This document shows, piece after piece, positions 33,472 to 43,203 of a DNA stretch of 44,526 nt. The notes below the pieces were generated by a model, which ran no database searches, was not told the origin of the DNA, and saw only the letters and a program-made list of their open reading frames with translations. The stretch comes from JARRNJ01 sp037385045. Lineage in GTDB: Bacteria; Pseudomonadota; Gammaproteobacteria; JASBUN01. The stretch covers positions 1-44,526 of the forward strand of contig JARRNJ010000048.1 in the NCBI GenBank assembly GCA_037385045.1. Direction: 5' to 3'. Numbering within the stretch: position 1 is the stretch's first letter; every line of letters begins with the position of its first letter. The position numbers and the translations under genes are program-made.

Positions 33472-33541
33472 AGTCAGGCTTCCTCATGGCCGCAGGTGCC
33501 GTCGGGTCAAACGCTACGCCCGCAATCGCGACGGCATCGGG

Positions 33542-34861
33542 TTAACCGCGCTTCGTATCCGCCGACCCCGGCGCGGTCGAGCCTCCGTGCGAAGGATCGG
33601 AACCGTCATCATGCTTCGACAACAGGCCCCGGACCCGTTCCCACCAGTTGCGCCGTACCGCGGCGGAAGCCTCCCAGGCGGCCTTGACCGCTTTGTCCGC
33701 CGCGTCGGCCAGATCACCGGCGAAGGTGACCGGCAATCCCGCCTCCCTGAGCCGCACGTTGCCAAACTCAGCATTCACCCCGGCGAACCGCACCACCACC
33801 GGCACGTGCACGGACACCCCCCGGAACGCCAGGATCATGGCATCGGCCACCGTGTCACAGCGCATGATGCCGCCGCCGAAGATGTTGACCAGCACAGCTT
33901 CGACGTTCGGGTCGGACAGGATGAGTTCGAAGGCGTATTTCACCCGCTCCACTTCCACAGCCGGCGGCACGTCGAGAAAATTCGCCGGCTCGCCGCCGTA
34001 GAACTTCACCACATCAACCGTGGCCATTGCCAGGCCGGCGCCGTTGGCCATGCAGCCGATATTGCCGTTGAGCTTGACGTAATTCAGGCCGTGTAGCGTT
34101 GCATCGAGCTCGCCCCACGCGAACTCGCCCTCATCGCGCAAGGACTGCAGGTCCCTGTGCCGGAACAAGGCGTTGTCGTCGAACGTCATGGTCGCATCCA
34201 ACGCCAGCGCCTCTCCGCCCGCTGTCACAGCCAACGGATTGATCTCAATGAGCGAGGCATCCAACGACATGAACATGTCGTACATCGAGGCGACAATGCG
34301 CGCGATGGATGCGGAAGCATTCGCGGAAAGATCGAGTGCGGAAACGAATTGCTCCACGGCGGCCGGCTTCAGTCCTTCCAGGGGATCAACCGCCAGCTTC
34401 ATGATCGCTTCCGGGGACTGCGATGCAACGGTTTCGATTTCACCACCGCCGGACGCGGATAGCATCGCGGTAACGCGGCTGGTCCCGCGGTCGACCAGCA
34501 TGGCGACGTACAGTTCCCGATGTGCCTCGACCGCCTCTTCCACATAGACTCGCCGCACTTCCCGGCCTGCCGGTCCGGTTTGTTCGGTGACCAGCACGTG
34601 GCCGAGCATGTCGGCCGCCGCGCGCCGCACCGCATCGACGCTATCCGCGAAACGGACCCCGCCCGCACCTTGCTCACCGCCTTCGAAATGCCCGGCGCCA
34701 CGCCCGCCGGCGTGCACCTGCGCCTTGACAACCCAGGCGCTGCCGCCGAGTTCCTGCGCGGCGGCGACCGCTTCATCGGCGGTAGCGGCGACCCTGCCCC
34801 CGGGAATGGGGATACCGTGCTGAGCAAACAGTTGCTTGGCTCGGAATTCGTGGAGTTTCAT
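33542..34861 (-). CDS. SucC-like acyl-CoA ligase beta subunit with altered substrate loops
   Basis: ATP-grasp beta subunit of 439 residues, longer than SucC (about 388) because of a charged, low-complexity C-terminal tail of about 45 residues. The nucleotide site (WVVKAQVHAGGRGAG) and INPL are kept. Two loops near the substrate differ from SucC: residues 298-302 read VPPAV where SucC and the window's other copy read VGGGA, and the loop before IMRCD has an extra glycine (FGGGIMRCD at 328-336). Both lie where the acid binds in succinyl-CoA synthetase, so the substrate is probably not succinate. Malate or another pathway acid would fit with the CitE-like lyase and malic enzyme. Confidence 0.87.
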   Translation of the reverse strand: MKLHEFRAKQLFAQHGIPIPGGRVAATADEAVAAAQELGGSAWVVKAQVHAGGRGAGHFEGGEQGAGGVRFADSVDAVRRAAADMLGHVLVTEQTGPAGREVRRVYVEEAVEAHRELYVAMLVDRGTSRVTAMLSASGGGEIETVASQSPEAIMKLAVDPLEGLKPAAVEQFVSALDLSANASASIARIVASMYDMFMSLDASLIEINPLAVTAGGEALALDATMTFDDNALFRHRDLQSLRDEGEFAWGELDATLHGLNYVKLNGNIGCMANGAGLAMATVDVVKFYGGEPANFLDVPPAVEVERVKYAFELILSDPNVEAVLVNIFGGGIMRCDTVADAMILAFRGVSVHVPVVVRFAGVNAEFGNVRLREAGLPVTFAGDLADAADKAVKAAWEASAAVRRNWWERVRGLLSKHDDGSDPSHGGSTAPGSADTKRG

Positions 34862-35102
34862 AGTACCTGCCCCGGGGTGCGGCGCCTTGTGCCGGTGCGC
34901 CGTTCGACTTCAAGAATAGGAGAGTTCCAATCCCAAGTCCAACGCCCTCCGGCCGCCGATAAAGTGTGGAACAGCGGACCATGACCGGCCTGAAGGCGCG
35001 TTGGCAGGCCGCTCCGCCCATCCGTCCGTCGCTCGGTTCGGCACGCCGTCAGAGCGGCCCCGCGCCGTTGTCATGCCCGCGAGCGGCCGGACTCGCGGCC
35101 GA
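34862..35102. other. Gap between malic enzyme and the second SucCD-like pair
   Basis: 241 bp, GC-rich, with no supported gene and no U-tract terminator. It separates the maeB gene from the divergent sucCD copy, which may therefore have its own promoter. Confidence 0.35.
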
Positions 35103-37388
35103 CTATTTCGCGCGTTCAGCGTGATACTGCGCCTGCACCACGGATACAGCCGTCATGTTGATCAACCCTCTTTCGGTGATGGCGGAATCGACGATGTGCG
35201 CCGACTTGTCCGCGCCAACAAGGATCGGCCCGACGCCCACGCCATTGCCCAGCACCTTCAGCAGGTTGTAACCGATATTGGCGGAATCGAGATTTGGCAT
35301 CACGAGCAGGTTAGCCTTACCGGAAAGCCGGGAATCGGGAAACAGCCGCTGGCGTATCCCCTCGGCCAGCGCCAGGTCGGCGTGCATTTCGCCGTCCACC
35401 TCGAAGTCAGGGTTCAGGTCCTTTAAGATCCGGGCGGCGTCCTGCATTTTACGGGCCGAATCCCGCCCGCTGCTGCCGAAGTTGGAGTAGGACAACAGCG
35501 CCACTCTCGGCGCAATGCCGAAGCGCCGCACTTCGTCTGCACACAGCACCGCCAACTGCGCCACTTCATCGGCGCTGGGATCGGGAATCACGTGGGTGTC
35601 GCAGATGAACAACGTATCCGTGGGCAGAATCAACGCGCTCAACGCCGAACAGCGCCGCACCCCCGGCGCCGGCCCGATCAATCGCAGCACATGTTCGAGG
35701 TGGTGGTCATAGCGTCCGGAAGCACCGCACAGCATGGCATCGGCATGGCCAAGCCGTACGGCCAAAGCCGCCACGACAGTATTGTTGCTTTGTACACGCT
35801 CGCGGGCCTGTTGTGGGCTGACGCTCTCCTTCGCTGCCAACGCATCCCGATAGGCAGTCGCATACTCCTCGGCCCGGGCGGCATCATCCGGATCGAGCAG
35901 TTCCACGTCCTCGCCGATGCGAATGCGCAGGCCGAGGCGCTCGATCTGTTCTTCGACGGCGCCGCGGTTGCCGATCAACAGCGGATGGGCCAAACCGTCG
36001 GCGACCACCTGCTGCACCGCGCCCAGCACCCGATCGTCATCACCCTCGGCGTAAACCACCCGCTTGGGATCCCGTTGCGCATGGTCGAAAACCGGCCTCA
36101 TCATGGCGCCGGAACGAAACACGAACTGCCGCAGGCGTTCCTTGTAGGCGTTCATGTCGTCGATCGGACGTGTCGCCACCCCGCTGTCCATGGCCGCCTG
36201 GGCAACAGCCGGAGCCACCTTGAGCACCAAGCGCATGTCGAACGGCTTGGGAATCAGATAGTCCGGCCCGAAACGCAGCGGCTCGCCGGCGTAGACCGAA
36301 CGCACGGTGTCGGAAACCTCGGCCGTGGCCAGATCGGCGATGGCACGCACGCAGGCGCGCTTCATCGCGTCATTGATTTCCGTCGCCCCCACGTCCATCG
36401 CGCCGCGGAAAATATAGGGGAAGCACAGCGCGTTGTTGACTTGGTTGGGGTAATCCGAACGGCCTGTGGCGATGATCGCGTCCGGACGCACGGCCTTGGC
36501 TTCCTCGGGAAAAATTTCCGGGGTCGGATTGGCCAAGGCAAAGATCAACGGGGCGTTTGCCATGCGCTCCACCATCTCCGGCTTGAGCACGCCGCCGGCG
36601 GAAAGGCCCAGGAAAATATCAGCGCCGTCGATCACGTCGGACAACGCACGCGCGTCGGTTGCCCGGGCGTAGCGCGCCTTCCACGGATCCATCTCTTCGG
36701 TACGGCCTTCATACACCACGCCGGCAATGTCGGTGACGGTGATATTGTCAGCCTTCATGCCGAGGTTCACCAGCAGGTCCAGACAGGCGATGGCGGCGGC
36801 GCCGGCACCGGATACCACCAGCCTCACATCACCGATGTCTTTGCCGACCAGGCGCAAGCCGTTGAGCATGGCGGCGGCAACGATGATGGCGGTGCCGTGC
36901 TGATCGTCGTGGAACACGGGAATCTTCATGCGCTCGCGCAACGCGCTTTCGATCTCGAAGCACTCCGGAGCCTTGATATCCTCCAGGTTGATGCCGCCGA
37001 ACGTCGCCTCGAGGCCGGCGACCGTTTCAACGAACTTCTTCGGATCCCGCTCGTCGATTTCGATGTCGAACACGTCGATGCCGGAGAACTTCTTGAACAA
37101 TACCGCCTTGCCCTCCATCACCGGCTTGGCGGCCAGCGCGCCGATGGTTCCCAGCCCCAGCACGGCAGTGCCGTTGGTCACCACCGCCACCAGGTTGGCC
37201 CTGGTGGTGAGCTCCGACACTTTGGCCGGCTCGCGTGCGATCTCCAGGCAGGCGCCCGCAACGCCGGGTGAGTAGGCAAGAGAGAGGTCCCGGCTGGTCG
37301 TCATGGGTTTGGTGGGCGTTATCGTCAGCTTGCCCGGAGGCTGCGCCCGGTGGTATTCGACTGCTGCCTTGAAGAGGTCATCCGCCAT
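35103..37388 (-). CDS. maeB: NADP-type malic enzyme with phosphotransacetylase-like domain
   Basis: Decarboxylates malate to pyruvate with reduction of NAD(P). The 761 residues have the long MaeB architecture: a malic N-terminal domain (AYSPGVAGACLEI), the catalytic centre (NGTAVLGLGTIGALAAKPVMEGKA in part), then DIKAPECFEIE and HDDQHGTAI. The NAD domain follows (VVSGAGAAAIACLDLL), and from about residue 435 a phosphotransacetylase-like C-terminal domain (RVVYAEGDDDRVL, SNTV-like NNTVVAALAVRLG). The PTA domain of MaeB is usually regulatory, not catalytic. AGGA precedes ATG 37388. It links malate from a malyl-CoA route to pyruvate and NADPH. Confidence 0.95.
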   Translation of the reverse strand: MADDLFKAAVEYHRAQPPGKLTITPTKPMTTSRDLSLAYSPGVAGACLEIAREPAKVSELTTRANLVAVVTNGTAVLGLGTIGALAAKPVMEGKAVLFKKFSGIDVFDIEIDERDPKKFVETVAGLEATFGGINLEDIKAPECFEIESALRERMKIPVFHDDQHGTAIIVAAAMLNGLRLVGKDIGDVRLVVSGAGAAAIACLDLLVNLGMKADNITVTDIAGVVYEGRTEEMDPWKARYARATDARALSDVIDGADIFLGLSAGGVLKPEMVERMANAPLIFALANPTPEIFPEEAKAVRPDAIIATGRSDYPNQVNNALCFPYIFRGAMDVGATEINDAMKRACVRAIADLATAEVSDTVRSVYAGEPLRFGPDYLIPKPFDMRLVLKVAPAVAQAAMDSGVATRPIDDMNAYKERLRQFVFRSGAMMRPVFDHAQRDPKRVVYAEGDDDRVLGAVQQVVADGLAHPLLIGNRGAVEEQIERLGLRIRIGEDVELLDPDDAARAEEYATAYRDALAAKESVSPQQARERVQSNNTVVAALAVRLGHADAMLCGASGRYDHHLEHVLRLIGPAPGVRRCSALSALILPTDTLFICDTHVIPDPSADEVAQLAVLCADEVRRFGIAPRVALLSYSNFGSSGRDSARKMQDAARILKDLNPDFEVDGEMHADLALAEGIRQRLFPDSRLSGKANLLVMPNLDSANIGYNLLKVLGNGVGVGPILVGADKSAHIVDSAITERGLINMTAVSVVQAQYHAERAK

Positions 37389-37691
37389 TGGTCGTTATCC
37401 TGTGGTTCAACGTCTGTCGATGGTTGTCGGGGTTGCCCGAGCGCGCGGTCCGTTTCGGGCAGTGTCCGGAGAATCCTGTTCGGCCCACGGCAGCGCCGCG
37501 CCATGGAACCGTGCTTCGTGCCTGCACATGTGCGCGCACCCGATACGCCAACGCGCTATCCGCGCCGCCGTCGCCCGCAGTGCCACAGGCGCGCAGCACT
37601 CCAGGCAAGGGTGTGCAATTCGGTATTTTCCCCACCCCGCGTCAGGCCGCAAACACCCATGGTGGCCAGCCGACACCCTCGCGGATGCCGA
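37389..37691. other. Gap between quinone oxidoreductase and malic enzyme genes
   Basis: 303 bp without a supported gene. I see no clear promoter or terminator in it; it only holds the AGGA site of maeB. Confidence 0.35.
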
Positions 37692-38684
37692 TCAGCGGCT
37701 GTCCCCCATCGCGAGCACGATCTTGCCGAAGTGGGTGCCCGCCTCCATGGCCCGGTGTGCTTCGGCAGCCTCCTCCAGGCGGTAGATCTTGTGAATCAGG
37801 GGCACGATTCGCCGCTCGGCCAACAGCGGCAGCACCGCCTCGGTAAACCGGGCGACGATATCGGCCTTCTCCTGCACCGGGCGGGAACGCAGGACCGAAC
37901 CGATGATCTGCTGGCGCTTGACCATCATCAACGCCAGGTTCAGTTCCCCTTTGGCCCCGCCCAGCACGCCGATGACCACGAGCCTGCCGCCCACCGCCAG
38001 CGATTTCATGTTGGCCGCGAGGTAAGCTGCGCCGATGTGGTCGAGGATGACGTCGGCGCCGCGCTTGCCGGTGTAGGTGCGGATCTCTTCGGCAAAGTCC
38101 TGGTTCCTGTAATCGATCACCAAATCGGCGCCCAGCTCTTTCACACGGTCGACTTTTCCTGTCGAGGCCGTCACAGCGAGGCGCACGTCCGGAGTCAGTG
38201 TCTTGATCAGTTGTATAGCGGCGGTATTGACCCCACCACCGCCGCCGTGGACCAGAGCGGTGTCGCCGTTGCGCAGCCCGCCGATCAGAAACAGATTGAG
38301 GTACGCGGTGATATAGGTTTCGCAGACACAGGCGGCTTCCTCGAAGCTCATCTCGTCCGGAATCGGGATCAGATGACCGGCATGGGCAACGGCAAATTCG
38401 GCATATCCGCCGCCGCCGACCAAAGTCATCACCCGCTGGCCGGGCTCGACGCCGGTCACGCCGGCGCCCACCTGATCGACCACGCCGGCCACCTCGAGGC
38501 CCAGAATTTCGGATTCACCCTTGGGCGGCGGGTAGTTGCCTTCGCGTTGGATGATGTCGGGACGATTGACCGAGGTGGCCATCACTTTGATGCGCACCTG
38601 CCCTTCCCTCGCCGCCGGGTCATCGGCCTCGCCGACCTTGAGCACATCGGCATCGCCAAAACCGTTCAACAGCACGGCCTTCAT
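37692..38684 (-). CDS. NAD(P)H quinone oxidoreductase, zinc-free MDR (QOR/PIG3 type)
   Basis: Medium-chain reductase of 330 residues without the zinc ligands of alcohol dehydrogenases. The N-terminal GroES-like domain has SVNRPDIIQREGNYPPPKG, and the nucleotide fold has VHGGGGGVNTAAIQL (usually GGxGGVG) and DHIGAAYL. It resembles PIG3/TP53I3-type NADPH:quinone reductases, which reduce quinones or reactive enals. GGGAGG precedes ATG 38684. It lies 84 bp after fdsA on the same strand and may be cotranscribed, but its role with formate dehydrogenase is unclear. Confidence 0.9.
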   Translation of the reverse strand: MKAVLLNGFGDADVLKVGEADDPAAREGQVRIKVMATSVNRPDIIQREGNYPPPKGESEILGLEVAGVVDQVGAGVTGVEPGQRVMTLVGGGGYAEFAVAHAGHLIPIPDEMSFEEAACVCETYITAYLNLFLIGGLRNGDTALVHGGGGGVNTAAIQLIKTLTPDVRLAVTASTGKVDRVKELGADLVIDYRNQDFAEEIRTYTGKRGADVILDHIGAAYLAANMKSLAVGGRLVVIGVLGGAKGELNLALMMVKRQQIIGSVLRSRPVQEKADIVARFTEAVLPLLAERRIVPLIHKIYRLEEAAEAHRAMEAGTHFGKIVLAMGDSR

Positions 38685-38768
38685 TTCGCGCCTCCCCGCG
38701 CTCGCGGTGTTATGGTTTCAACGGCCCGCGGCCGCCGCAAACAAGACTGAAGCCCCGGCGCACGGTCG

Positions 38769-41522
38769 TCAAGCGCTTTCCACGGCCTCGACGCGGGCGG
38801 CACAGAACTTGAACTCCGGAATCTTCCCGAACGGGTCCAGCGCCTGGTTGGTAAGCATGTTGGCTGCCGCTTCGGCATAACAGAACGGAATGAACACCGT
38901 GCCGTCCGGTATGGCGCTGTCCGCGCGAGCCGTGAGTTCGAGCACGCCGCGCCGCGTGGAAACGCGGACCGTGTCGCCCGGTTCCACGTTCAACCGGGCG
39001 AGCTGCTGGGGCGACAGGCTGGCGACCGCTTCCGGCTCCAGCTCGTCGAGGACCGACGCGCGCCGGGTCATGGCCCCCGTATGCCAGTGCTCCAATTGGC
39101 GCCCGGTGATCAGCACCATGGGAAAGCGGTCGTCGGGCAACTCATCCGGCGGCAGCACGCTCGCCGGCACCAGCTTGCCCTGGCCGCTGGCGGTGGGAAA
39201 ACGGTCGCCGAAGACAATATCCTTGCCGGGGCGTTCCGGTGCGGGACAAGGGTAGATGACCGAATTCTCGGCTTCCAGCCGCTCCCAGGTGATATTTTCC
39301 AGCGACGGCATGGCCCGCGCCATCTCCGCAAATACGTCGCGGGGATGTGCGTAATCCCACCCCATGCCGATGCGCTTGCCGATTTCCTGGACGATCCACC
39401 AGTCCTCGCGCGCGTCCCCTGGCGTGGTCAACGCCTTCCGGCCCATCTGCACCTGGCGGTTGGTATTGGTCGCCGTGCCGTTCTTCTCCGGCCATCCCGA
39501 CGCCGGCAGCACCACGTCGGCGTGAAATGCGGTTTCAGTCAGGAACAGATCCTGTACCACCAGATGCTCCAACGCCGCCAGCGCCTCGCGCGCGTGCTCG
39601 ACATTGGGATCGGACATGGCGGGGTTTTCCCCCATGATATACATAGCCTTGATCTGTCCGGCGTGGATGGCATCCATGATTTCCACCACGGTCAGCCCCT
39701 TGTTGGGATCCAACTGCCGTCCCCACAATTCCTCGAAGCGCTTACGCGCGTCGGCCAGATCCACGGTCTGGTAATCCGGATACATCATCGGGATCAAACC
39801 GGCGTCGGACGCCCCCTGCACGTTGTTCTGGCCACGCAGCGGGTGCAGGCCCGTCCCCGGCCGGCCGACCTGCCCGGTGATCAGCGCCAGGGCGATGAGG
39901 CAACGCGCATTGTCGGTGCCGTGGGTGTGCTGGGAAACGCCCATGCCCCAGAAAATGATCGAGGCTTTGGAGGTGGCATAGGTCCTCGCCACGGTGCGGA
40001 TCGTCTCCGCGTCGATGCCGCAGATCGGCGCCATCGCCTCGGGGGTGAAGTCCGCGATGTGCCGCTTGAAAGCGTCGAATCCCGCCACGTGCTCTTGCAC
40101 ATATGCCTCGTTATACAGTCCTTCGCTGACGATGACGTTGAGCATGCCGTTGAGCAGCGCCACGTCGGTTCCCGACTTGAACTGCAGCATGTGCCTGGCA
40201 TGCCGCCTGAGCGCTGTGCCCCTGGGATCTATGACGATCAAGGTGCCGCGCTTGGCGAACTGCTTGAAGTACGTAGCCGCCACCGGGTGGTTCTCGGTCG
40301 GGTTGGCACCGATGACGATTACGACTTCCGAATCCTTGACCGCATTGAACGGCGCGGTGACGGCGCCCGAGCCGATTCCCTCGAGCAGCGCCGCCACGGA
40401 GGACGCATGACAAAGCCGCGTACAGTGATCCACGTTGTTGGTGCCGAAGCCGGCGCGCACCAGCTTCTGGAACAGGTAGGCCTCCTCGTTGGAGCATTTG
40501 GCCGAGCCGAACCCCGCCATGGCGCTGCCGCCGTCGCGGTCGCGCACCCGTTTCAGGCCGCCCGCCGCTACCTCGAGGGCCTCTTCCCAACTGGCCTCCC
40601 GGAAATGGGTCAACGGGTTGGAGGGATCGATGTCGATGTCCGCACCCTTGGGCGCGTCTTCGCGGCGGATCAGCGGCTTGGTCAGACGCTGGGGATGCTT
40701 GACGTAGTCGAAGCCGAAGCGCCCCTTGACGCACAGCCGCTGCTCGTTCGAATAGCCGTTGCGGCCCTGCACCGCAACGATGTCGTTGTCTTTGACCTGA
40801 TAGGTGATCTGGCAGCCAACGCCGCAGTAGGGACACACGCTGTCGACCTCGGTAAACGGGCCGGTCCTGCCGACGCCGCGTTCGTCCACCATGGTGGCTT
40901 CCATCAGCGCCCCGGTGGGGCAGGCCTGCACGCACTCGCCGCAGGCCACACAGGTACTCCGGCCCATGGGGTCGTCGAAATCGAACACGATCTTGGCGCC
41001 GTGACCGCGGTAGGCCATACCGATGACGTCGTTCACCTGCACCTCGCGGCAGGCGCGCACGCACAGATTGCAATGAATGCAGGCGTCCAGCGCCACCCGC
41101 ATGGCTGGATGGCTGGGATCGGGCTGCGGAGTGCCGCGCGGCGGGAATCGGCTGTCGCTGACGCCCAGGCTGTCCGCCCACTGCCACAGGCGCGACTCCC
41201 GGTCGTGGGCCACCTCGCGTTTCGGTTGATCAGCGACCAGCAATTCCATCACCATGCGCTGGGCGGTCTGCGCCCGGCTGTTGCTTGCATGGACCTTCAT
41301 GCCGTCAGCCGCCTTGCGCAGACACGAAGGAGCCAGCACCCGCTCGCCCTCGATCTCGACCATGCAGGCGCGGCAATTGCCGTCAGGCCGGTAACCGGGT
41401 TCGGGTGCGTAACACAGGTGCGGGATGTCGACGCCGTAGCGTTTGGCCACTTGCCAGATGGTTTCGCCGGACCGGGCCTCGACCTCCTTACCGTCGAGCG
41501 TGAAGTGAATGGTTTCACTCAT
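38769..41522 (-). CDS. fdsA: NAD-dependent formate dehydrogenase alpha subunit (Mo/W-bisPGD)
   Basis: Oxidises formate to CO2 (reversible in some homologues) at a molybdenum or tungsten bis-pyranopterin site. The 917 residues hold an N-terminal [2Fe-2S] domain (C37, C50, C53, C67), a NuoG-like region and two [4Fe-4S] sites (CIHCNLCVRAC, CVACGECVQACPTG). The catalytic module opens with CPYCGVGC. The metal ligand is a cysteine in TRLCHASS, so it is not a selenoprotein. The C-terminal domain binds the pterin. The start overlaps the fdsGB stop by ATGA. It belongs with FDH1 of methylotrophs and FdsA of Cupriavidus; Mo versus W cannot be told from sequence alone. Confidence 0.95.
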   Translation of the reverse strand: MSETIHFTLDGKEVEARSGETIWQVAKRYGVDIPHLCYAPEPGYRPDGNCRACMVEIEGERVLAPSCLRKAADGMKVHASNSRAQTAQRMVMELLVADQPKREVAHDRESRLWQWADSLGVSDSRFPPRGTPQPDPSHPAMRVALDACIHCNLCVRACREVQVNDVIGMAYRGHGAKIVFDFDDPMGRSTCVACGECVQACPTGALMEATMVDERGVGRTGPFTEVDSVCPYCGVGCQITYQVKDNDIVAVQGRNGYSNEQRLCVKGRFGFDYVKHPQRLTKPLIRREDAPKGADIDIDPSNPLTHFREASWEEALEVAAGGLKRVRDRDGGSAMAGFGSAKCSNEEAYLFQKLVRAGFGTNNVDHCTRLCHASSVAALLEGIGSGAVTAPFNAVKDSEVVIVIGANPTENHPVAATYFKQFAKRGTLIVIDPRGTALRRHARHMLQFKSGTDVALLNGMLNVIVSEGLYNEAYVQEHVAGFDAFKRHIADFTPEAMAPICGIDAETIRTVARTYATSKASIIFWGMGVSQHTHGTDNARCLIALALITGQVGRPGTGLHPLRGQNNVQGASDAGLIPMMYPDYQTVDLADARKRFEELWGRQLDPNKGLTVVEIMDAIHAGQIKAMYIMGENPAMSDPNVEHAREALAALEHLVVQDLFLTETAFHADVVLPASGWPEKNGTATNTNRQVQMGRKALTTPGDAREDWWIVQEIGKRIGMGWDYAHPRDVFAEMARAMPSLENITWERLEAENSVIYPCPAPERPGKDIVFGDRFPTASGQGKLVPASVLPPDELPDDRFPMVLITGRQLEHWHTGAMTRRASVLDELEPEAVASLSPQQLARLNVEPGDTVRVSTRRGVLELTARADSAIPDGTVFIPFCYAEAAANMLTNQALDPFGKIPEFKFCAARVEAVESA

Positions 41523-43195
41523 TGGAGATCCTCGCGAAAATGCTTGAGCACCGAGTTGATGGGATTGCCCGCGGCTTGTCCGAGCCCGCAGATGGACGCG
41601 TCGGCCATGGCCTTACTCAACTCGGCCAGCAGGTCGGCGTCCCATTGCGTTGCGCTCATGAGTTTGACCGCCTTCTCGGTCCCGACTCGGCAGGGTGTGC
41701 ATTGCCCGCAGCTTTCGTCTTCGAAAAAGCGCATCAGGTTCAGCGCCACGTCACGCATGTTGTCCTGGTCGCTGAACACGACGACGGCCGCGGAGCCGAT
41801 AAAGCATCCGTGTTCCTCGAGTGTTCCGAAGTCCAATGGAAGATCACCCAGCGACGCCGGCAGGATGCCGCCGGATGCGCCCCCGGGCAGATAGGCCTTG
41901 AAGGTGTGGCCGCCCTGCATGCCGCCACAGAATTCGTCGATCAATTCCTTGACGGTGATTCCGGCCGGGGCGAATTTGACGCCCGGTTCCTTCACCCGTC
42001 CCGACACGGAAAAGCTGCGCCAGCCCTGGCGGCCGTTGCGGCCGGCGCTCGTAAACCAGTCCGGCCCGCGCTCGAGGATGTCGCGGATCCAGTACAGGGT
42101 TTCGACGTTGTTCTCCAGGGTGGGCCGGCCGAACAGGCCGACTTCGGCGATGTAGGGGGGGCGATTGCGCGGCAGTCCGCGCTTGCCTTCGATGGATTCG
42201 ATCATCGCCGACTCTTCGCCGCAGATGTATGCGCCTGCGCCCCGGCGCAGCTCGACATTGACCCCGGAGAACAATCCTTCGGCCTCGGCCCGCGCCAGCT
42301 CGGACTGGAGAATCCTGCGGGCGGCGGGATATTCGTCGCGCAGATAGATGTAACAGGTGGTGGCCTCCACCGCCCATGCGCCAATGAGCGTCCCCTCGAT
42401 GAAACGATGGGGATCACGCTCCAGGTAGTAGCGGTCCTTGAACGTCCCCGGCTCGCCTTCGTCGGCGTTGACGGCCATCAGGCGCGGACCGGGATAGCCG
42501 CGCACGATTCTCCATTTGCGCCCGGTCGGGAACCCGGCGCCGCCGAGGCCGCGCAGGCCCGAGTGCTCCAGGGCCGAGATGACCTCTTCGACCGGACGGT
42601 CTGCGGCCAGGCATTCCTTCAACAGCCGGTAGCCGCCCTCCTTGACATAGGCGTCATAGCCGACGTACTCGGGCAACTGCGGTTCGGTGGCACCGGCAGC
42701 CACTGCTTCCAGAATCGACTCGACGCCCGCATGGTCCACGTAGTGCTGCCCGACCATGGCCACCGGTGCCGTATCGCAGCGTCCCATGCAGGGCGCGTGC
42801 ACTACCCGCACCTCCCGGCCGGCCTCGCCGGCGAGCTCGGCAAGGATTGTCTGCGCGCCCGCCAGCTCGCAGGCAATGCTGTCACAGACGCGCACCGTGA
42901 GCGGCGCCGGCGGGGTTTCACCTTCCTTGACCACGTCGAAGTGGGCGTAGAAAGTCGCCACTTCGTAGACCGCGGCCAGGGGCAGGCGCATGAGGTCCGC
43001 CAGCGCGGCCAGATGCCGCGCCGCCAGATGGCCGAAGCGGTCCTGGATCAGATGGAGATGTTCGATGAGAAGATCGGGCCGCATGGGCCGATCGCCGAGA
43101 AGCTCTCGAATCTCGCCCAGGGCCGCCGGTTCCACCTGACGGCCCTTGGGCGATTTGCGGGGACACCGGCAAACGAACAGGCAACAGCACTTCAC
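41519..43195 (-). CDS. fdsB: Formate dehydrogenase beta subunit, fused NuoE-NuoF (FdsG+FdsB)
   Basis: Diaphorase subunit passing electrons from the alpha subunit to NAD. The NuoE-like part (about 20-180) binds [2Fe-2S] through CDSIAC and CMGRCD. The NuoF-like part has the FMN/NAD sequences GLRGLGGAGFPTGRKW and NADEGEPGTFKDR, the [4Fe-4S] ligands ESCGQCTPCR and the C-terminal CGLGQ. The fusion and the opening PKGRQVEP, RDLL-type IEHLHLIQDRF match FDH1 beta of Methylobacterium extorquens. The start is GTG 43195, nine bases after the sucD stop. The first eleven residues, MKCCCLFVCRC, contain five cysteines, which is odd and may be an unconserved extension; a later start is possible. Confidence 0.93.
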   Translation of the reverse strand: MKCCCLFVCRCPRKSPKGRQVEPAALGEIRELLGDRPMRPDLLIEHLHLIQDRFGHLAARHLAALADLMRLPLAAVYEVATFYAHFDVVKEGETPPAPLTVRVCDSIACELAGAQTILAELAGEAGREVRVVHAPCMGRCDTAPVAMVGQHYVDHAGVESILEAVAAGATEPQLPEYVGYDAYVKEGGYRLLKECLAADRPVEEVISALEHSGLRGLGGAGFPTGRKWRIVRGYPGPRLMAVNADEGEPGTFKDRYYLERDPHRFIEGTLIGAWAVEATTCYIYLRDEYPAARRILQSELARAEAEGLFSGVNVELRRGAGAYICGEESAMIESIEGKRGLPRNRPPYIAEVGLFGRPTLENNVETLYWIRDILERGPDWFTSAGRNGRQGWRSFSVSGRVKEPGVKFAPAGITVKELIDEFCGGMQGGHTFKAYLPGGASGGILPASLGDLPLDFGTLEEHGCFIGSAAVVVFSDQDNMRDVALNLMRFFEDESCGQCTPCRVGTEKAVKLMSATQWDADLLAELSKAMADASICGLGQAAGNPINSVLKHFREDLQ

Positions 43196-43203
43196 GGCCG
43201 GAC

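Noticed and set aside
32593..34861. Malate-CoA ligase MtkAB identity for the second SucCD pair
   Set aside because: The alpha subunit has GPNCPG as in SucD, not the CAG form I expect in MtkB, and the beta loops match neither family. A different acid is likely but malate is not proven.
39081..41894. Very long open frame (over 900 codons) on the plus strand opposite fdsA
   Set aside because: It is antisense to a gene with all formate dehydrogenase motifs, and its composition (His/Arg/Gly/Ala rich) is the usual mirror of GC-rich coding DNA. Similar long antisense frames opposite UspA/citE (23398-25275), the synthetase (25351-27033), the ThDP enzyme (28434-30263), maeB (35592-37271) and fdsGB (41522-43264) were rejected for the same reason.
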